NCBI GenBank assembly: GCA_963576735.1
Contig: OY755197.1
Span: 1,562,501 to 1,626,500, forward strand
Source of the DNA: Bedellia somnulentella
Lineage: Eukaryota; Arthropoda; Insecta; Lepidoptera; Bedelliidae
Direction of reading: 5' to 3'
Length of the DNA stretch: 64,000 nucleotides
Made by a program: the position numbers and the translations under genes. The notes under the pieces were generated by a model. That model was not told where the DNA came from. It did no database searches and saw nothing but the letters and a program-made list of their open reading frames with translations. Within the stretch, counting starts at the first letter, position 1. Each line of letters starts with the position of its first letter. Of this stretch, positions 39,529-51,984 are shown in pieces.

Positions 39529-39630
39529 AATACATACATACATATACTCACGGCTATAAATCCCTAGAAGGGGTAGCCAGAGCTAAGGAATTAGAAATTC
39601 CTCAGCCCCTTTTGGAAATGTGCGGGGAAA
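39529..39630 (-). repeat. Family B repeat, 3' half
   Basis: Tail to GAGGAATTTC, stopping at GGAAATATATAAATA where a (TA)n run starts. Confidence 0.75.
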
Positions 39631-39637
39631 TATATAA

Positions 39638-39690
<53 letters not shown>
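39631..39690. repeat. (TA)n microsatellite
   Basis: About 60 bp of nearly pure TA between two family-B pieces in opposite orientation. Confidence 0.9.
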
Positions 39691-39691
<1 letters not shown>

Positions 39692-39804
39692 CTGTGTAGT
39701 GTTGGCTTAGAATAGTACTACCTCATTTCTTCCGGTGGGTGTACGTAAGAGGCGACTAACGGTATTGGGGCTTTTAAGGGATTTTTGGGCGATGCGGTTG
39801 GAGA
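39691..39804 (+). repeat. Family B repeat, 5' half
   Basis: GCTGTGTAGTGTTGGCTTAG to GCGGTTGGAGAC, where it is cut off by a family A fragment. Confidence 0.75.
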
Positions 39805-39912
39805 CGAGACGATATGGGTTTCTTCAAAATGTTTTCACTTACCGTAAACAACCTTAATAAGTTAACCACATATCATTTATGCAAAGACAAATAGGTGTAG
39901 GCCCGACAATCT
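39805..39912 (-). repeat. Family A SINE, internal fragment
   Basis: AAAGACAAATAGGTGTAGGC on plus; diverged. Confidence 0.6.
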
Positions 39913-40142
39913 GTATGCTAGTTCGGCCCAAGACAGGCATAATAAATTTCTAAAGTTTTTTTTTGCATTGCATTAGGAATACACTTGCCTTTTCCGTGGG
40001 TGGTAAAAACGCAATAAGATAGAATTTATATTATAGTTATCACACTATGCGGCTGGCGAACTGCCAGTAATTACTTTAGCAGTTTAGCTAATGCTCATTA
40101 TAGTTTTAGTCAATATTACTGGAGCTCTGACTATCCATAAAT

Positions 40143-40474
40143 ACATAACATAAACGTTCACGCCGAATATCCCCGAAGGGGTTGGCAGAGGTACTAATAC
40201 TTCTGAACATCACGTGACTTTGTCACCTGGTGTTCAGAGTACACTCACGTCATAGGGGGCAGGCCTATCGCCGTTTTGTACGAATACACTGTCACATGAC
40301 TAAGTACAACTCAGCCATGTGGGTTTCCTCAAGATGTTTTCCCTCACCGTTAACAACCGTGATAAATTAACCACACATATGTCTTTAGAAAAGACAAATT
40401 GGTGTAGGCCCGACCCGGGATTTGAACACTAGTCGCTTGCACGTTAACCGGTGTTCTATCCGTTTAGCTATCAC
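40143..40474 (-). repeat. Family A SINE, 12-bp target duplication
   Basis: CTATCCATAAAT at 40131-40142 and 40475-40486. Internal deletion of about 30 bp around GAGTACACTCACG. Confidence 0.88.
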
Positions 40475-40682
40475 CTATCCATAAATGTACTGTATTAAAT
40501 TATCGAAAAGGTATTTTTAATATATATAATGATCTTTTGGAATGTTATGTTAGTAAAGGTTGAACAAGTTAACATAAAATAAAGAATATGATACATATAT
40601 ATGGCAGCCTAAAACAACGTCAGATACATATATATGGGGACACAAGTGATAGATACGTTTTGTGAATGTAAAGGAGCGAAGA

Positions 40683-40705
40683 GAGGGAGAGAGAGAGAGA
40701 GAGAT
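40683..40705. repeat. (GA)n microsatellite
   Basis: GAGAGAGAGAGAGAGAGA run. Confidence 0.8.
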
Positions 40706-40811
40706 TGTTTTAAGATCGTTCAACGGAGTCATGTTTTATTTCTGCTTACCCCTATTGAAATTATAAGCGTGAGTTACTAAGTATAATAAAACCAAAAGAA
40801 AGCTTTATTTG

Positions 40812-41052
40812 CTGTGTAGTGTCGGCTTATAATAACACTACCCCATTTCTACCCGTGGGTGATCTTGGTTGGAACTTGGTGGAACATTTTAAGTGATTTT
40901 TGAGCGATGTGGATTGAGACCCGTCACCAAAAACATTTATTATTACCATCTCTTCCCCAATCAACTTCCAAAAGTAGCTGAGGAATTTCTTATTCCAAAG
41001 CTCTGGCTACCCCGTTAAGGGATTTATAGCCGTGAGTATATGTATGTATGTA
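40812..41052 (+). repeat. Family B repeat
   Basis: Subtype of 27478 with a rearranged patch (GGTTGGAACTTGGTGG) near position 50 of the unit. Confidence 0.75.
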
Positions 41053-41272
41053 AAAGAAAGCCTTTTGTGTCTTAAATCAATCGCAGGAAGGCTTTAATTT
41101 TAAATGAAACAGCCTGAAAGCGACATAGAACGATATAGTTTATTCGTCGCTATTGCTGTTCTATTATTTAGGTCACTGATTCATCCGATATGAGGGTCGG
41201 GCTCACTAGTCTATTCTGTGCTAGAATACTGATATATAGTCTGGATTATTCCGATGTTGCGCCTAACATAAT

Positions 41273-41522
41273 TCAAACGTTCATGTCGTATGACGAAGGG
41301 GTTGGCAGACGTACTAATACTTGTAAAAATCATATAACATTGTCCCTGGTGTTCTGGTCTTTTTACGAATACACTGTCACATGACAAAGAACAAATTAGC
41401 CATGTGGGTTTCCTCACGATGTTTTCCCTCACCGTCAACAATTATGATAAATTAACCACACCCAGGATTTGAACCCTTACGTGTGCACCATAAGCGCTGT
41501 TCTACCCACTGAGCCCAACATA
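41273..41522 (-). repeat. Family A SINE with two internal deletions
   Basis: Tail CATACGACATGAACG, body and head recognisable; GATTTGAACCCTTACG retained. Confidence 0.7.
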
Positions 41523-41585
41523 ACTGAGCGTTAAAAGCACAATGATATGATAAGTGCCATATATATTAAAAGATGTACAGCAGGA

Positions 41586-41715
41586 CAAGCACGAGCCGTG
41601 TTTAAACTAGTTATCGCGTGGGATAAAGCAGCCATCTCTTACGCACTTACTTAGTATCGTATACTGCCATCTCATTCTAACCGTTATCGTGTCGATAAAA
41701 TAGCGCTCGTGCTTG
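41586..41715 (-). mobile_element. 130-bp MITE with CAAGCACGAG termini
   Basis: Inverted copy of 21717-21846, same length. Confidence 0.75.
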
Positions 41716-41799
41716 CCCTTCTGCCTCTGTAGTTAAAGATAGTTTTGCCAACTAACCACACTTCTCAGGGCCTAGTAATGGTAAGTACTCATTTATACA

Positions 41800-41935
41800 T
41801 ATTAGCCGGAGCTTTAGATTTTGAAATTCTTCAGCACTATGAAAGTTGAGTGGGGAAAAGATGATAAATTATAGCATGGTTGTGATGGGTCTTCAGCCTC
41901 ATCGCCCAACAGTAATTTATCAAGAGCAATTTATA
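41800..41935 (-). repeat. Family B repeat, old fragment
   Basis: AAAGTTGAGTGGGGAAAAGA and CATCGCCCAAC on plus. Confidence 0.5.
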
Positions 41936-42176
41936 TTCGAAAAAGACTTTTCAAGTCCGTTTGTACCTAACAGATGAAGTGGTGGCCAGAATTTTGGTTT
42001 CTTCGGTTTCTCAGCCGTTTTTAGACGTTTTATGAGGCAACCAAGGTAAAATAAAAGTTTTTAGAAAAAGGTTACAGTCACATTACCCAATAAACACAAA
42101 TACTATAATACAAGATTGAACATCATGTATCAATAGCAACAAATCCCGAAAGGGATAACCAGAGATTCTTAAGTCG

Positions 42177-42360
42177 TCTTAACTTAAGTCGTTCTCAGCT
42201 TGAATACTCAATTCAGAAATCGGGCGTTAGAGTTACGTTTTTCACGGCTGACTTTTGAATAGAGTATTTAAGCTGAGAACGACTCAAGTATCGTTTTGTC
42301 TCATTCAGTTGTTAAGATTTCAATGCGACAGACCGATACTTAAGTTGTTAAACTACAATA
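42177..42360. repeat. Palindromic MITE, rearranged
   Basis: One end CAGAAATCGGGCG then TTA, and about 110 bp of the element starting again (GAGTATTTAAGCTGAGAACG); two damaged copies abutting. Confidence 0.55.
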
Positions 42361-42629
42361 AAGATGGATCACCTACAAGGCGATGGTTCTCCAATTGCTT
42401 GGCCAAACAATCATTTTAAATGATTAATACCCTAAGTTGCCTCTGTTTGTGTTGTATACCAGCGTGCAACTAGGTTTAAATAGTAACACCTTGACTTCTA
42501 CGAAAAACATTGATTCACGTTCACGATCTTAGGCGAAGAACACGCGGTAACACTTTTACTCGCCCGAATGTTGTTTCTGCGTTTATCGCTATCAAGTGGC
42601 AAGATAATTAAGGTTCTTACTTCTAATAT

Positions 42630-42880
42630 GTACATACATACATATGCTCACGGCTGTAATTCCCTAGAAGGGGTAGCCAGAGCCAAGGAATTATAAATTC
42701 CTCAGCCACTTTTGGAAGTTGTGTGGGGAAAAGATAGTAAAATTAAGGTTTTTGGTGATGGGTGTCCAACCGCATCGCCCAAAAATCCAATAAAAAGCCC
42801 CAATACCCATAGTCGCTTCTTACGACACCCGTGGGTAGGAAGGGGTAGCGACATTCTAAGCCGGCACTACACGGCAACTT
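42630..42880 (-). repeat. Family B repeat
   Basis: Full length, subtype with GACACCCGTGGGTAGG. Confidence 0.8.
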
Positions 42881-42974
42881 ATAATATGTACGAGTAGTAA
42901 TAATGAATATGTCACTGTCCTGTTATAATGTTGCATATAAATTACCTTCGTTACCTATTAATACGTATGTGTGT

Positions 42975-43228
42975 TGCTGTATAGTGTCGGCTTAGAATAG
43001 CACTACCCCATTTCTTCCCGTGGGTGTACGTAAGAGGCGACTAAGGGTATTGGGGCTTTTTAAGGGATTTTTGGACGATGTGGTAGGAGACCCATCAGCA
43101 AACACCTTTATTTTACCATCTTCTCCCCTCTCAACTTCCAAAAGTGGCTTAGGCATTTTCAATTCTTCAGCTCTGGCTACCCCTTTTAGGGATTTGTAGC
43201 CGTGAGTATATGTATGTATGTACGTATG
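42975..43228 (+). repeat. Family B repeat
   Basis: Full length; tail GTGAGTATATGTATGTATGT. Confidence 0.8.
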
Positions 43229-43339
43229 TGTATAAATCTGAGAAAGAGGTAGCCAGAGCTTCAGAATGAGTTTCTCATCTACTTTGGGTGGCGAAAAGAT
43301 TGTGAAAGAGTAAAAAAAAAGTGGAATATTTCTGAATGC

Positions 43340-43425
43340 AAATAAAGCCCGAGACAGGTCCGGAATCGTAATAAAAGTCGATCGATAGTCTCTGCCTACC
43401 CCAATGGAAACTTATCTCGTAATTA
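43340..43425 (+). repeat. Family C fragment, 3' end
   Basis: AGTCGATCGATAGTCTCTGC then TACCCCAATGG. Confidence 0.6.
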
Positions 43426-43483
43426 TCTATCTTACTTGCATATACGTACTTCGAAAATCGACATTAGAATCCCAAACTTATTT

Positions 43484-43650
43484 CATACATACATACATAT
43501 ACTCACGACCATAAGTCCCAAGTATCTTTGGTGAAGGGTCTCCAACCGCATCGCCCAAAAACCACTGAAAATGCCCCACACCCTTAGTCGCCTCTTACGA
43601 CACCTGTGGGTAGAAAGGGGTAATGATATTCTAAGCCGGTACTACACGGG
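43484..43650 (-). repeat. Family B repeat with internal deletion
   Basis: Tail and 5' half are joined directly (CCATAAGTCCCAAGTATCTT). Confidence 0.7.
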
Positions 43651-44084
43651 TACAATCTTATTCGGTTTTCTTTTATTACGATACGACCGACAGTTTACAG
43701 ACTTTACAAAAACCTGCGCTTATTTTCCACCTTGTCGGGTGTCAACCGCCTAACGATGTTGAGAGATTGACACAATTTTTTTCGCCAACTATATTCACGC
43801 TCGACTGACTACATAGCAGAGCGGGAAAGAGACAGATGATGTCTTCTCTGTCTAACTAGTGGGGTACTTGATTGGATGTTACAGTTTAATTTAAACTTCC
43901 TCTAAGAGTAGGTCAGCGAGGTAAATTGCTGTGACCCTAGTCATTTTTGGTATCTAATAAGTAATTACTATTATTTTTATTTATTTAAAAGGGGAGTCCG
44001 ATGTACCATTGTTGACTTTACGCTAAATAAAATTTATTGATTATTATTGATTATTTTCTATTCTGTAGAGTTTTAAAGATTTAT

Positions 44085-44385
44085 GAAACAGCACTGCTTC
44101 TCATGCAGAACACAAGAGATCAAATCCTGAGTCGGGTGGGCCTACATAAATTAGTATTTTCTTAAGTTATAGGACTGTTTAATTTATCAATGTTATTGTG
44201 AGGGAAAAAAATATATCAGAAAACACCTATAGCTGAGTTGTATTTAATCATGTGACAGTATTTTCGTACAAAGCGGCGTAAGCCTACCCGCTATCAGGTG
44301 AGTACCCAGTCCAAGAACATCGTGAGACTCTGAACACCTGGTGACAACATTGTCACATGATGTTCAGAAGTATTGTATCCTCAGA
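44085..44385 (+). repeat. Family A SINE, old copy
   Basis: GAGATCAAATCCTGAGTCGG and CGTGATGTTCAGAAG-like parts remain, with many changes. Confidence 0.6.
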
Positions 44386-44733
44386 GTGCATGTGTCGTAT
44401 TGTAAATGGAAAACGTAATGTATAGCAATTGTAAGTGCCCTCATTAATGGAAGTAAGTATACCTAGTAAACTTGTATTTTTGTATGCGAGCCGACTCGAA
44501 CTTGGCCATATCTTTTATTTAGTGCCTTATTACAAATAGTCCTTTTTATATCTATAATGTGTCTCTTAGTAGTCAGTAGAGTTTTTTTTAAAAGACACGA
44601 GGCCCGATATAACAAGTATAAAAGAGAAAATTTTTGAAGAATAATTAATGTAATTTAAGCACAAAAGTATTATAATGATCATACTAAGCAAACAATAGAG
44701 TCAACCAGCCAGATCAAATAAATAAAAAAATGT

Positions 44734-45063
44734 TTATTCAGCAACAATATTACATTGTATTGGTGTAATGTTGTTAGCTAGAGTAAATACAGTAATTAGT
44801 GCCTCTGCCACTCTCGAAGGCGTATAGGCATGTGTTCGTTGTTTAAATAGGCTTGCACACGCGAAGCTAAACTTAGAAATAACATCATAGTCGTACTTAA
44901 TAGTCAGAATGTTTGTGAAATAAATAACTAAGTCAACGGCTTTGAATTGGTAATTGTATGTTGAAGAAAATTTAACCAAAGGAATGGCAGAGATGACTAT
45001 TTTCGAATATTTATATCTTACTAGCAGTTTTATTTTTACTTGGTTGCACAATTTGCAATACAT
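44734..45063 (-). CDS. Uncharacterised 109-codon ORF
   Basis: ATG at 45063, in-frame stop immediately upstream (TAA, two codons before), stop at 44734 overlapping an AATAAA. Residues include MYCKLCNQVKIK and ANNITPIQCNIVAE. I do not recognise a family. Part of it (44800-44830) resembles the shared CTCTGCCA retroposon tail, which argues that the frame may be accidental. Confidence 0.2.
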   Translation of the reverse strand: MYCKLCNQVKIKLLVRYKYSKIVISAIPLVKFSSTYNYQFKAVDLVIYFTNILTIKYDYDVISKFSFACASLFKQRTHAYTPSRVAEALITVFTLANNITPIQCNIVAE

Positions 45064-46545
45064 GAAGTTTTAAAGGTGGTTATTTTGTAATGGTTCTTAA
45101 CCCCCAAACCTATTTTCTATATTATAATGTTATCCCCTATTCCTAATGTGGTTTGTAACGACAGGATCTAATATTCATTCCTATGAAAAGTCGCTTTTGA
45201 ATTCGAAACGTGAAGTTGTACTTATTTTAGTATTTTGTAATGATATCATAAATTAGTACCTGAGTATTTTAGATTAGAGTATTGATTAATAATAAAAATA
45301 ACCCTCAAATAAAAATTCCCGTGATTTTAACGCACTTTCTGATTATATACACTTTCACTACACTCACAGGCACAGTTTAGAGAACAGGATTAAAAAACCA
45401 ACATCCAAGACATTTAAAAAAACAAATATAAAACAAAATGGCGTCGCTCGATCATATGATTATGCGGAAATGTTCTTTTCGCTTTAAACTATTACAACAA
45501 AATGTCTTTTAAAGTTGTTTCTTTTTAAATGTTCTTCGTTTAATTATACCGGCGTTTGTTAAACCGATGTCTGCCGACTAACTGAGTACGGGTGCCGTGA
45601 ATGGGAGTGGTGTTAGGATCAATACCATACCACCAGTAGGGTGTCTGAAGTAAGGCACGCACTGACCGTATGGCTGGGGCTTTTTGGTTTAATTTGTAAG
45701 ACATACTATCGAATTAAGTATCGATAGTGGTATTTTTTCGGTTGTGGTGAATGCGAATGTTATTGATGTGCTCATTTACTAAGACGACATTATTACAAAT
45801 TTAAAAGATATATATTTTTTTAATAAAACAACGTAAGTAAGCAGAAATATCATATTTTCCTTCCCGGACGCTCAGGTCATCGGAATGGAAAAATAATATT
45901 TGCGTTGTTTTGTCTGCACTCTCATTACCGACGTGATAATTTTTAGTACAAGCAGCCAGCCATTGATTAGTTTATAAGACGTTATTACATCAAAAGTTAA
46001 CGATTGAAACCCTTTTTCCGATTTTCCGGGGATACAATTTTGATATTGATTTTATTAATTAATTATTTAAACTAGGTCAACAGTAATGTTACCTTTGTTG
46101 TAATGGTATTCTAGCCACAAAAAATATCGACTACTAAATAAAATATATAAAAACAAAAACGTTTGATACACTTTACTGTTCTTTTATAGATTACTATCAT
46201 TGTAAAGTATAGGTTCCATTCGTCACAGGTCATGCTGTACGCAAATAAATAAATTTAAGTGTTTTATTTTCGACTTTGATTGAAACTTAGATTATTCGGG
46301 TTTACATCGGTAGCTTAATGGTAGTTTACGTTCCCAGAGTTTGATATTTTATTTCTATTTCCTCTGTGTAGATTATTAATAGATTAGTAAAGTACTGTGT
46401 GGAAGGAAACCCACATAACAGTTATATTTTTTTAATCTATAACAAATATCCGCAAAGCAATAAAGTATTTTCACACATACTTGTATTTCAAGCTAAAAGT
46501 CCCAAAAAAGGGAAACCAGAGCCGCATAATGTATATAAATCGAAT
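45064..46545. other. Repeat-poor intergenic DNA
   Basis: The only stretch above 1 kb in the second half without family A-F copies. ATGGCGTCGCTCGATC at 45439 is in good start context but opens only a 24-codon frame. A GC-richer patch at 45560-45680 is unassigned. Confidence 0.4.
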
Positions 46546-46548
46546 ACA

Positions 46549-46753
46549 ATACTCCCAGCTTTAAATCCGAGAATAGGTTAGCCAGAGCCTCGGTTATTAA
46601 GCCCTGAGCTACCGCTAGAATTTCAATGAGAAAATTGTAGAAGAAAGTGTCATTGGCGATGGTGATTACATAAAAAGCCCCAACACCCTTATTCGCCTCG
46701 TTCTACACCCGCGGGGAGAAAAGGGTTAGTAATATTCTCACACTACATAGCAA
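46549..46753 (-). repeat. Family B repeat, diverged
   Basis: CCCAGCTTTAAATCC tail side to CACTACATAGC; internal deletions. Confidence 0.6.
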
Positions 46754-46790
46754 AATAACTAAACATTATACAATGAAATATATAAATTAA

Positions 46791-47209
46791 GGGCCTCCCC
46801 GCATTTTGCAGCTATTGCGCTCACTCTTACGTCAAATTTACAGGGACGGAAAAAACGCGCGCGCAGTATAAATGTAGTTTATTTAGTTTTATTGAATAAC
46901 TATAATGTTTAAATGAAAAGTTAAACATCAAAGTTACAGATCTTAAAGCTACGCGTATATAGACACATAATGAGTTCACATGTATGTTATTCCAGTGGAG
47001 CCTATACGGTTTTTATGAAAACAAAGGATGTTCCAATTCAATTTTTTTCATCATATTTTTCAACAAATATATTACAATGTTAAACATCAAATTTTAACAC
47101 CATGAACTAATCACCAACATATATTTTATTCATGTCATATCAATATCATCAAATCAGACTTTATAGAATTTCCAAACAATCAATATCAACCTATTTTCCG
47201 GGGACGTCC
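46791..47209. mobile_element. TTAA-flanked MITE, 419 bp (uninterrupted)
   Basis: TTAA at 46787-46790 and 47210-47213. Ends GGGCCTCCCCGC and its imperfect inverse GGACGTCCCCGG. Serves as the empty-site reference for the Penelope insertion at 17304. TTAA specificity suggests a piggyBac-like origin (inference). Confidence 0.78.
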
Positions 47210-47315
47210 TTAATATTTGGCGCATCCAGATGTTAGGCTTTTTACTACTAATACCTTAGAATTAAAATAAGTTCCATTTTCAAGTACACGCCTCGGATAG
47301 TAATTCCGAACGTGA

Positions 47316-47481
47316 CTGTCATTCGTACCAAACGGCGATAGGTTTGCGTCCTAGCACGAGAGTACACTGTCTAAGCAAAACGTGGGTACTCTGAACACCA
47401 GGTGACAATGTCACGTGACATTCAGAATTATTACTACCTCTGCCAACCCCTTCAGGGATACAAGGCGTGAATGCTTGAGTA
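47316..47481 (+). repeat. Family A SINE, 3' part
   Basis: TCGTACCAAACGGCGATAGG to CTCTGCCAACCCCTTCAGGG, GGCGTGAATG. Confidence 0.75.
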
Positions 47482-47489
47482 TTTAGTCT

Positions 47490-48770
47490 TGAATCTTGTG
47501 TGTATCGCCGGGTCGACGAACCTAGACGCATCTAATTTTTACTTAATTATCAAAATTTTAATGATTAATTGATCTCATAACAATAAAACGCTTTTAATAA
47601 TGTTAATGTGAAGCAAGGAAACATTTTATTGTTACTATAAGCTAATTAATGAAACCGAGAACCATGACAATAATTACTACCTTCGATTCAGTGGCTTTTA
47701 CTGGGTAAGTGTAGGGTGACTATTGGTTTAAGTATCAAAATTATTTTTTATATTAAATGAATTCAAAAGTTAATGTGGCAAAATTTTAAGTTACATTTTT
47801 AATATAATAAACTATATATAGAAAATGGGAAGCTTTTTTAACTACATGTAATTTCACAATTAAAAATGTTTATTACTTATATGTATGTCTCTGATCTATA
47901 AGATATTCATATTTGTCTTTAAAATCCACACATATTCAATGTTGAACCACAAGGTATAAGACCGAAACGAGGAAATCATACTATACAACTCCAATACCCA
48001 ACCAATAAATGTTTGGCTATTTGTCAGAGAAACTCCAACTATATGGCGAAAAAACTATTTAATATTATGAGTGACAATGTGAACAAAACACGCTGTGTAA
48101 ATTTAAAACTAACTAAACTATGTTATTTGACTTTTTAATGAAAAGCTGTTTCTATTGTGTAAAAGAATTTATCGAAAACTGTGACATTTAAAATATTGCT
48201 AATAAGGAAAATATTTTGGTACTATTTAATTTTCATTATTTTTTGCTATAATTGACACCGCATGTGTTGTGTTGTGTTATTATTATAAAGAATAAAAAGT
48301 AATTTTGTATAATTTAGATCTATTGACATTTGTAATTGACTTGATAATGTACTTTTCGAAAGTTTACACGCCATTTGGCAGAGCAAGTAAAGGGCTGATA
48401 TATTTTATGAAATGAACATCATTTGTAACTGTTGTTCTTGTGAATAATATTTCATCAGAAATACCTAAGGTAGATAAGATTAGTGTTGAACATAAATAGC
48501 ACAGACAAAATACGGTTGTTTTGGAAAATATGTATTCAATTATCAGGAACTAAAATACAAACTTGATAATTTCTATGCTAGTTTTACTAACGGCAATACA
48601 TGTTTTGCAAAAAAGAGTAAGCAAAAACAGTGAATTCTTTTCATAAACTACACAGTTCATAAAATGTATCTATGAAGACAAACATAAATCTCGCAAGAGT
48701 CATTGTTATCGATGTAGATAGTAATAAAAAATATGCGAATTTAAATATTTAACAAGAAATCAGTTATTAT
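47490..48770. other. AT-rich intergenic DNA
   Basis: No ORF or repeat family recognised. Confidence 0.4.
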
Positions 48771-48774
48771 TTGC

Positions 48775-49011
48775 TTAAAGAATAAATAAAGGAAAGAAAA
48801 ACTTCGACACAGGCGGGAATCGAACCCGCGACCTCGGGTATACGCCCCGACGCTCTGCCAACTGAGCCACCGTGTCAATTGGCTGCCAGTGCGAAATTCT
48901 TCTATCCTTTATTTCTTTTACACGTTTAAGTAGTGTTTCTTTCCTTTATTTATTCTTTATTTATTAGTAATAATACCCACATGAGGTTTTCATGAACAAA
49001 AAGATTTATAT
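48775..49011 (-). repeat. Family D element with intact tRNA-like cloverleaf
   Basis: Cloverleaf at about 48807-48880 (minus), same anticodon loop GCGTATA as 29128. 5' flank carries both the ACTACTTAAACGTG segment and the TTGTTCATGAAAACCTCATG segment, which links the two 5' versions of the family. Confidence 0.8.
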
Positions 49012-49171
49012 TATTTGCTTGTTTTAGTATTTACAATACATGTAGTAATAAAATTTCAGTCAATAAACAAACTATTAGTTCATGGTGCTTAAAAAAGGCG
49101 TCCAAAGTATGAAGAATAAAAGTAGCATCATATGAAAGAAAGAAGGAAAAAAAAATGGGTGCATGGAATAT

Positions 49172-49215
49172 GTATGTCGTAGGATGATTTGATGGTTAGG
49201 TTTTTTGCAAAAATC
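49172..49215 (-). repeat. Dispersed repeat G, fragment
   Basis: GTCGTAGGATGATTTGATGG on plus, followed by TTTTTTGCAAAAA. Confidence 0.5.
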
Positions 49216-49235
49216 CTAGGGATATCCCATCTACA

Positions 49236-49362
49236 TCGACGACGTCCCTGACCAAGTGAATAGTTGACTATCTTCTCAGTCTGGAGGTTGCGGTTTCGAT
49301 CCCCGCTGAGAGCAACATTTATGTGACGAGCATTCATTTAGATTGTTTCTTAGTCTAACTAG
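49236..49362 (+). repeat. Family F SINE, 5' part
   Basis: CCAAGTGAATAGTTGACTAT, TTTCGATCCCCGCTGAGAG, GATTGTTTCTTAGTCT. Confidence 0.65.
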
Positions 49363-49874
49363 GTTGGCATGGGACCGTCGGATGCCAATAAAAGCGAAGC
49401 GAGCAATTGCCTGATTCTCATATATTACTTATCGTTGAACGATTTAGTCTATAAAAATCTCAACACGCGTAGCTATGCCATTTGTTATGATTCATTGAAT
49501 ATACTTGTTGGTTTACCTAAACGCGTGATTGCTTCTACACAAAACTGCAAAGGAGTTACAGTCCTGATTTTGTAAAACTTAAATTGATAACAATTTTTAT
49601 TGTAGAAAAAAAACATATCTAAATAGCTATTTTCTTTGAAAAAGAGTATGTTCAAGAATTTTTTCGTGCAAAATTTCAGGATTCTGAGTTGAGCCGTTTG
49701 GGAGGAGTACGATCACAACGAAATGCAAAAGTCGGGGGTAAATGGAGCTTCGCTCCAATAAGTATTGTAATTTCATACCCTTTATATCTCAATTCTTCAA
49801 TGACAAACCAATCAGAATAGGAGTAGGCGAGCAATCAGAAATCAGCTAATCAGCATTAAACAAGTACAATCTTA

Positions 49875-50022
49875 CTAAACTAACAAGTTTTTTTGTGCAA
49901 AAATCCTAGTAAGATTAAAAAATATTATCACCGTTTTCAAATTATCCGTGTTTTTGCAAAATCCCTAGGTTTTATCACAGTTTTATGCAAAAAACCTAAA
50001 CATCAAATAATCCTACGACATG
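49875..50022. repeat. Dispersed repeat G
   Basis: GTGCAAAAATCCTAGTAAGA to TCAAATAATCCTACGACAT. Confidence 0.6.
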
Positions 50023-50189
50023 AACAATGTGAACAAAAAAAATGTACAACACATAAAACAAAAATGAAACAATACATAATTGAAATAACAGAAACACAAA
50101 ACTAAAACAAAGCCTATGCAGCATTGAACAACCTGTGACGTTAATTTTCAGCCAATGCCAGATCGGACAACAAACCACGTGACACTTGA

Positions 50190-50680
50190 ATATAAAAAGA
50201 TTGATGGATGTAAACATAACATAAACATAAACGTTCACGCCGAATATCCCCGTAGGGGTTGGCAGAGGTACTAATACTTCTGAACATCACGTGACTTTGT
50301 CACCTGGTGTTCAGAGTACCCACGTTTTGCTTGGACAGTGTACTCACGTGATAGGGGGCAGGCCTATCGCCGTTTTGTACGAATACACTGTCACATGACT
50401 AAGTACAACTCAGCCATGTGGGTTTCCTCACGATGTTTTCCCTCACCGTTAACCACCATGATAAATTAACCACACATATGTCTTTAGAAAAGACAAATTC
50501 TTGTAGGCCCGACCCGGGATTTGAACACTAGTCGCTTGCACGTTAACCATTGTTCTACCCATTGAGCTATCACGTCGTATGGATGTAAACGAAGCTAGAA
50601 AGGTTTGCCAGGATTGTACAAAGTGGCGATTAATAGTCTTTGCCTACCCCAATGGGAAATTATGGCGGGAGTATATGATA
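50190..50680 (+). repeat. Family C fragment interrupted by family A
   Basis: AAAAGATTGATGGATGTAAA at the left and GATGTAAACGAAGCTAGAAA at the right rejoin across the SINE; ends TGCCTACCCCAATGGG. Confidence 0.8.
50216..50578 (-). repeat. Family A SINE, full length, 12-bp target duplication
   Basis: ATGGATGTAAAC at 50204-50215 and 50579-50590. Complete from GTGATAGCTCAATGGGTAG to the AACGTTTATGTTTATGTTAT tail on minus. Confidence 0.92.
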
Positions 50681-51630
50681 GAAACAAAAATAAAATAGAA
50701 TTACCTATCCTAAAACGTAGTAAAGCTTTGACTTGAATTTATTTTCAAACTTATTAGCGTACATCGGAAGCATGAATAAAACATTAAAGCACCGATCTCC
50801 GAAAGTTTCTTGGAAGAATGTTTTCCTTAGAGATTATTCCAGTCCAATACTCCTGTGCAGTTTTCAGATAATATTGGGATTCTTAGACTTCAGATACTTA
50901 TACTTTGCTATACCAATATGAACTGAAACTCCAGCGATTTATTAGTATTGGAAAATGCACGGTCGAATTTAGAATATGCTGATTTTGATCGTAGTTTCAT
51001 ATTTATATTAGACTTACGCTACGTTTTCATTTGGGAATTCACTACCTATTCATGTTGCATTTTGATGATGATATCGTTCAAATGCATACATATATTTTTA
51101 TAATATGTAAGCCACTGCAAGCAATACAAAAAATGGGTAACACTTACTATTATGAAGATTGGTTACGATCATAATAACAGGCTAAGGCTAAATAATCAAT
51201 CCCAAAATCCTGGATCCTGAGTTTCAGGAGGCTTAGCACGAGCACTATTTTATTGTCACTCTGTCGGTTAGAATGGGATAAAAGTATACTACTACTACTG
51301 CTGTATTAAAATTATACATAGCTTATAAATTTAGCAACTTGGATACAGACGTTGACTTAAAAACTTAATATCCTTGCGACAAAAATCAAAATCGCAAAAA
51401 ACAAATTTGTAAAAATATAAAGCAAAATGCTAAAATAAATAGGGAATCCAAAATGTGATAAGAATATACATTCTTATTTACACGAAACGACATTACGAGA
51501 AAGCCCGCAAAGCAATGAGCGTTGTAATATTAATACATGAATATTTTACTACTCTCTTGTTTCTTTTTTTATTGGATGTGATCATGTTATTTTCGTGTGA
51601 TAGACTACAAGAGAATATTTTGAATACGCT
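50680..51630. other. Intergenic DNA with one MITE scrap
   Basis: 51237-51295 resembles a decayed CAAGCACGAG MITE (AGCACGAGCACTATTTTATT). Otherwise unassigned. Confidence 0.4.
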
Positions 51631-51636
51631 GAACTC

Positions 51637-51855
51637 AAACATTCACGCCCCGTATATCCCCGAAGAAGTTGGCAGAGGTACTAATACTTCTGAACATCAC
51701 GTGACATTGTCACCTGGTGTTCAGAGTATCCAACTCATGAGATAGGGGGCAGGCCTATCGTCATTTTGAGGAATACACTGTCATATGACTAAGTACAACT
51801 TAGCCATGTGGGTTTTCTCACGATGTTTTCCCTTACCTTTAACAACCATGATAAA
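51637..51855 (-). repeat. Family A SINE, 3' two thirds
   Basis: Tail GGCGTGAATG through CATGGTTGTTAAAGG on minus; head lost. Confidence 0.75.
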
Positions 51856-51984
51856 GAAAGGTTTATAAAGGCTATATATTAATAAAGATTTTTTGGAATA
51901 CTGTATACAAGGGTATAAAAACGTATTGTGACTCAATATTGCGTTTTTAATATATTACTTTGTTTTGTTTACTAGCATTATTAG

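Noticed and set aside
45439..45510. First exon starting ATGGCGTCGC
   Set aside because: Only 24 codons before a stop, no convincing donor, and no downstream exon on the plus strand.
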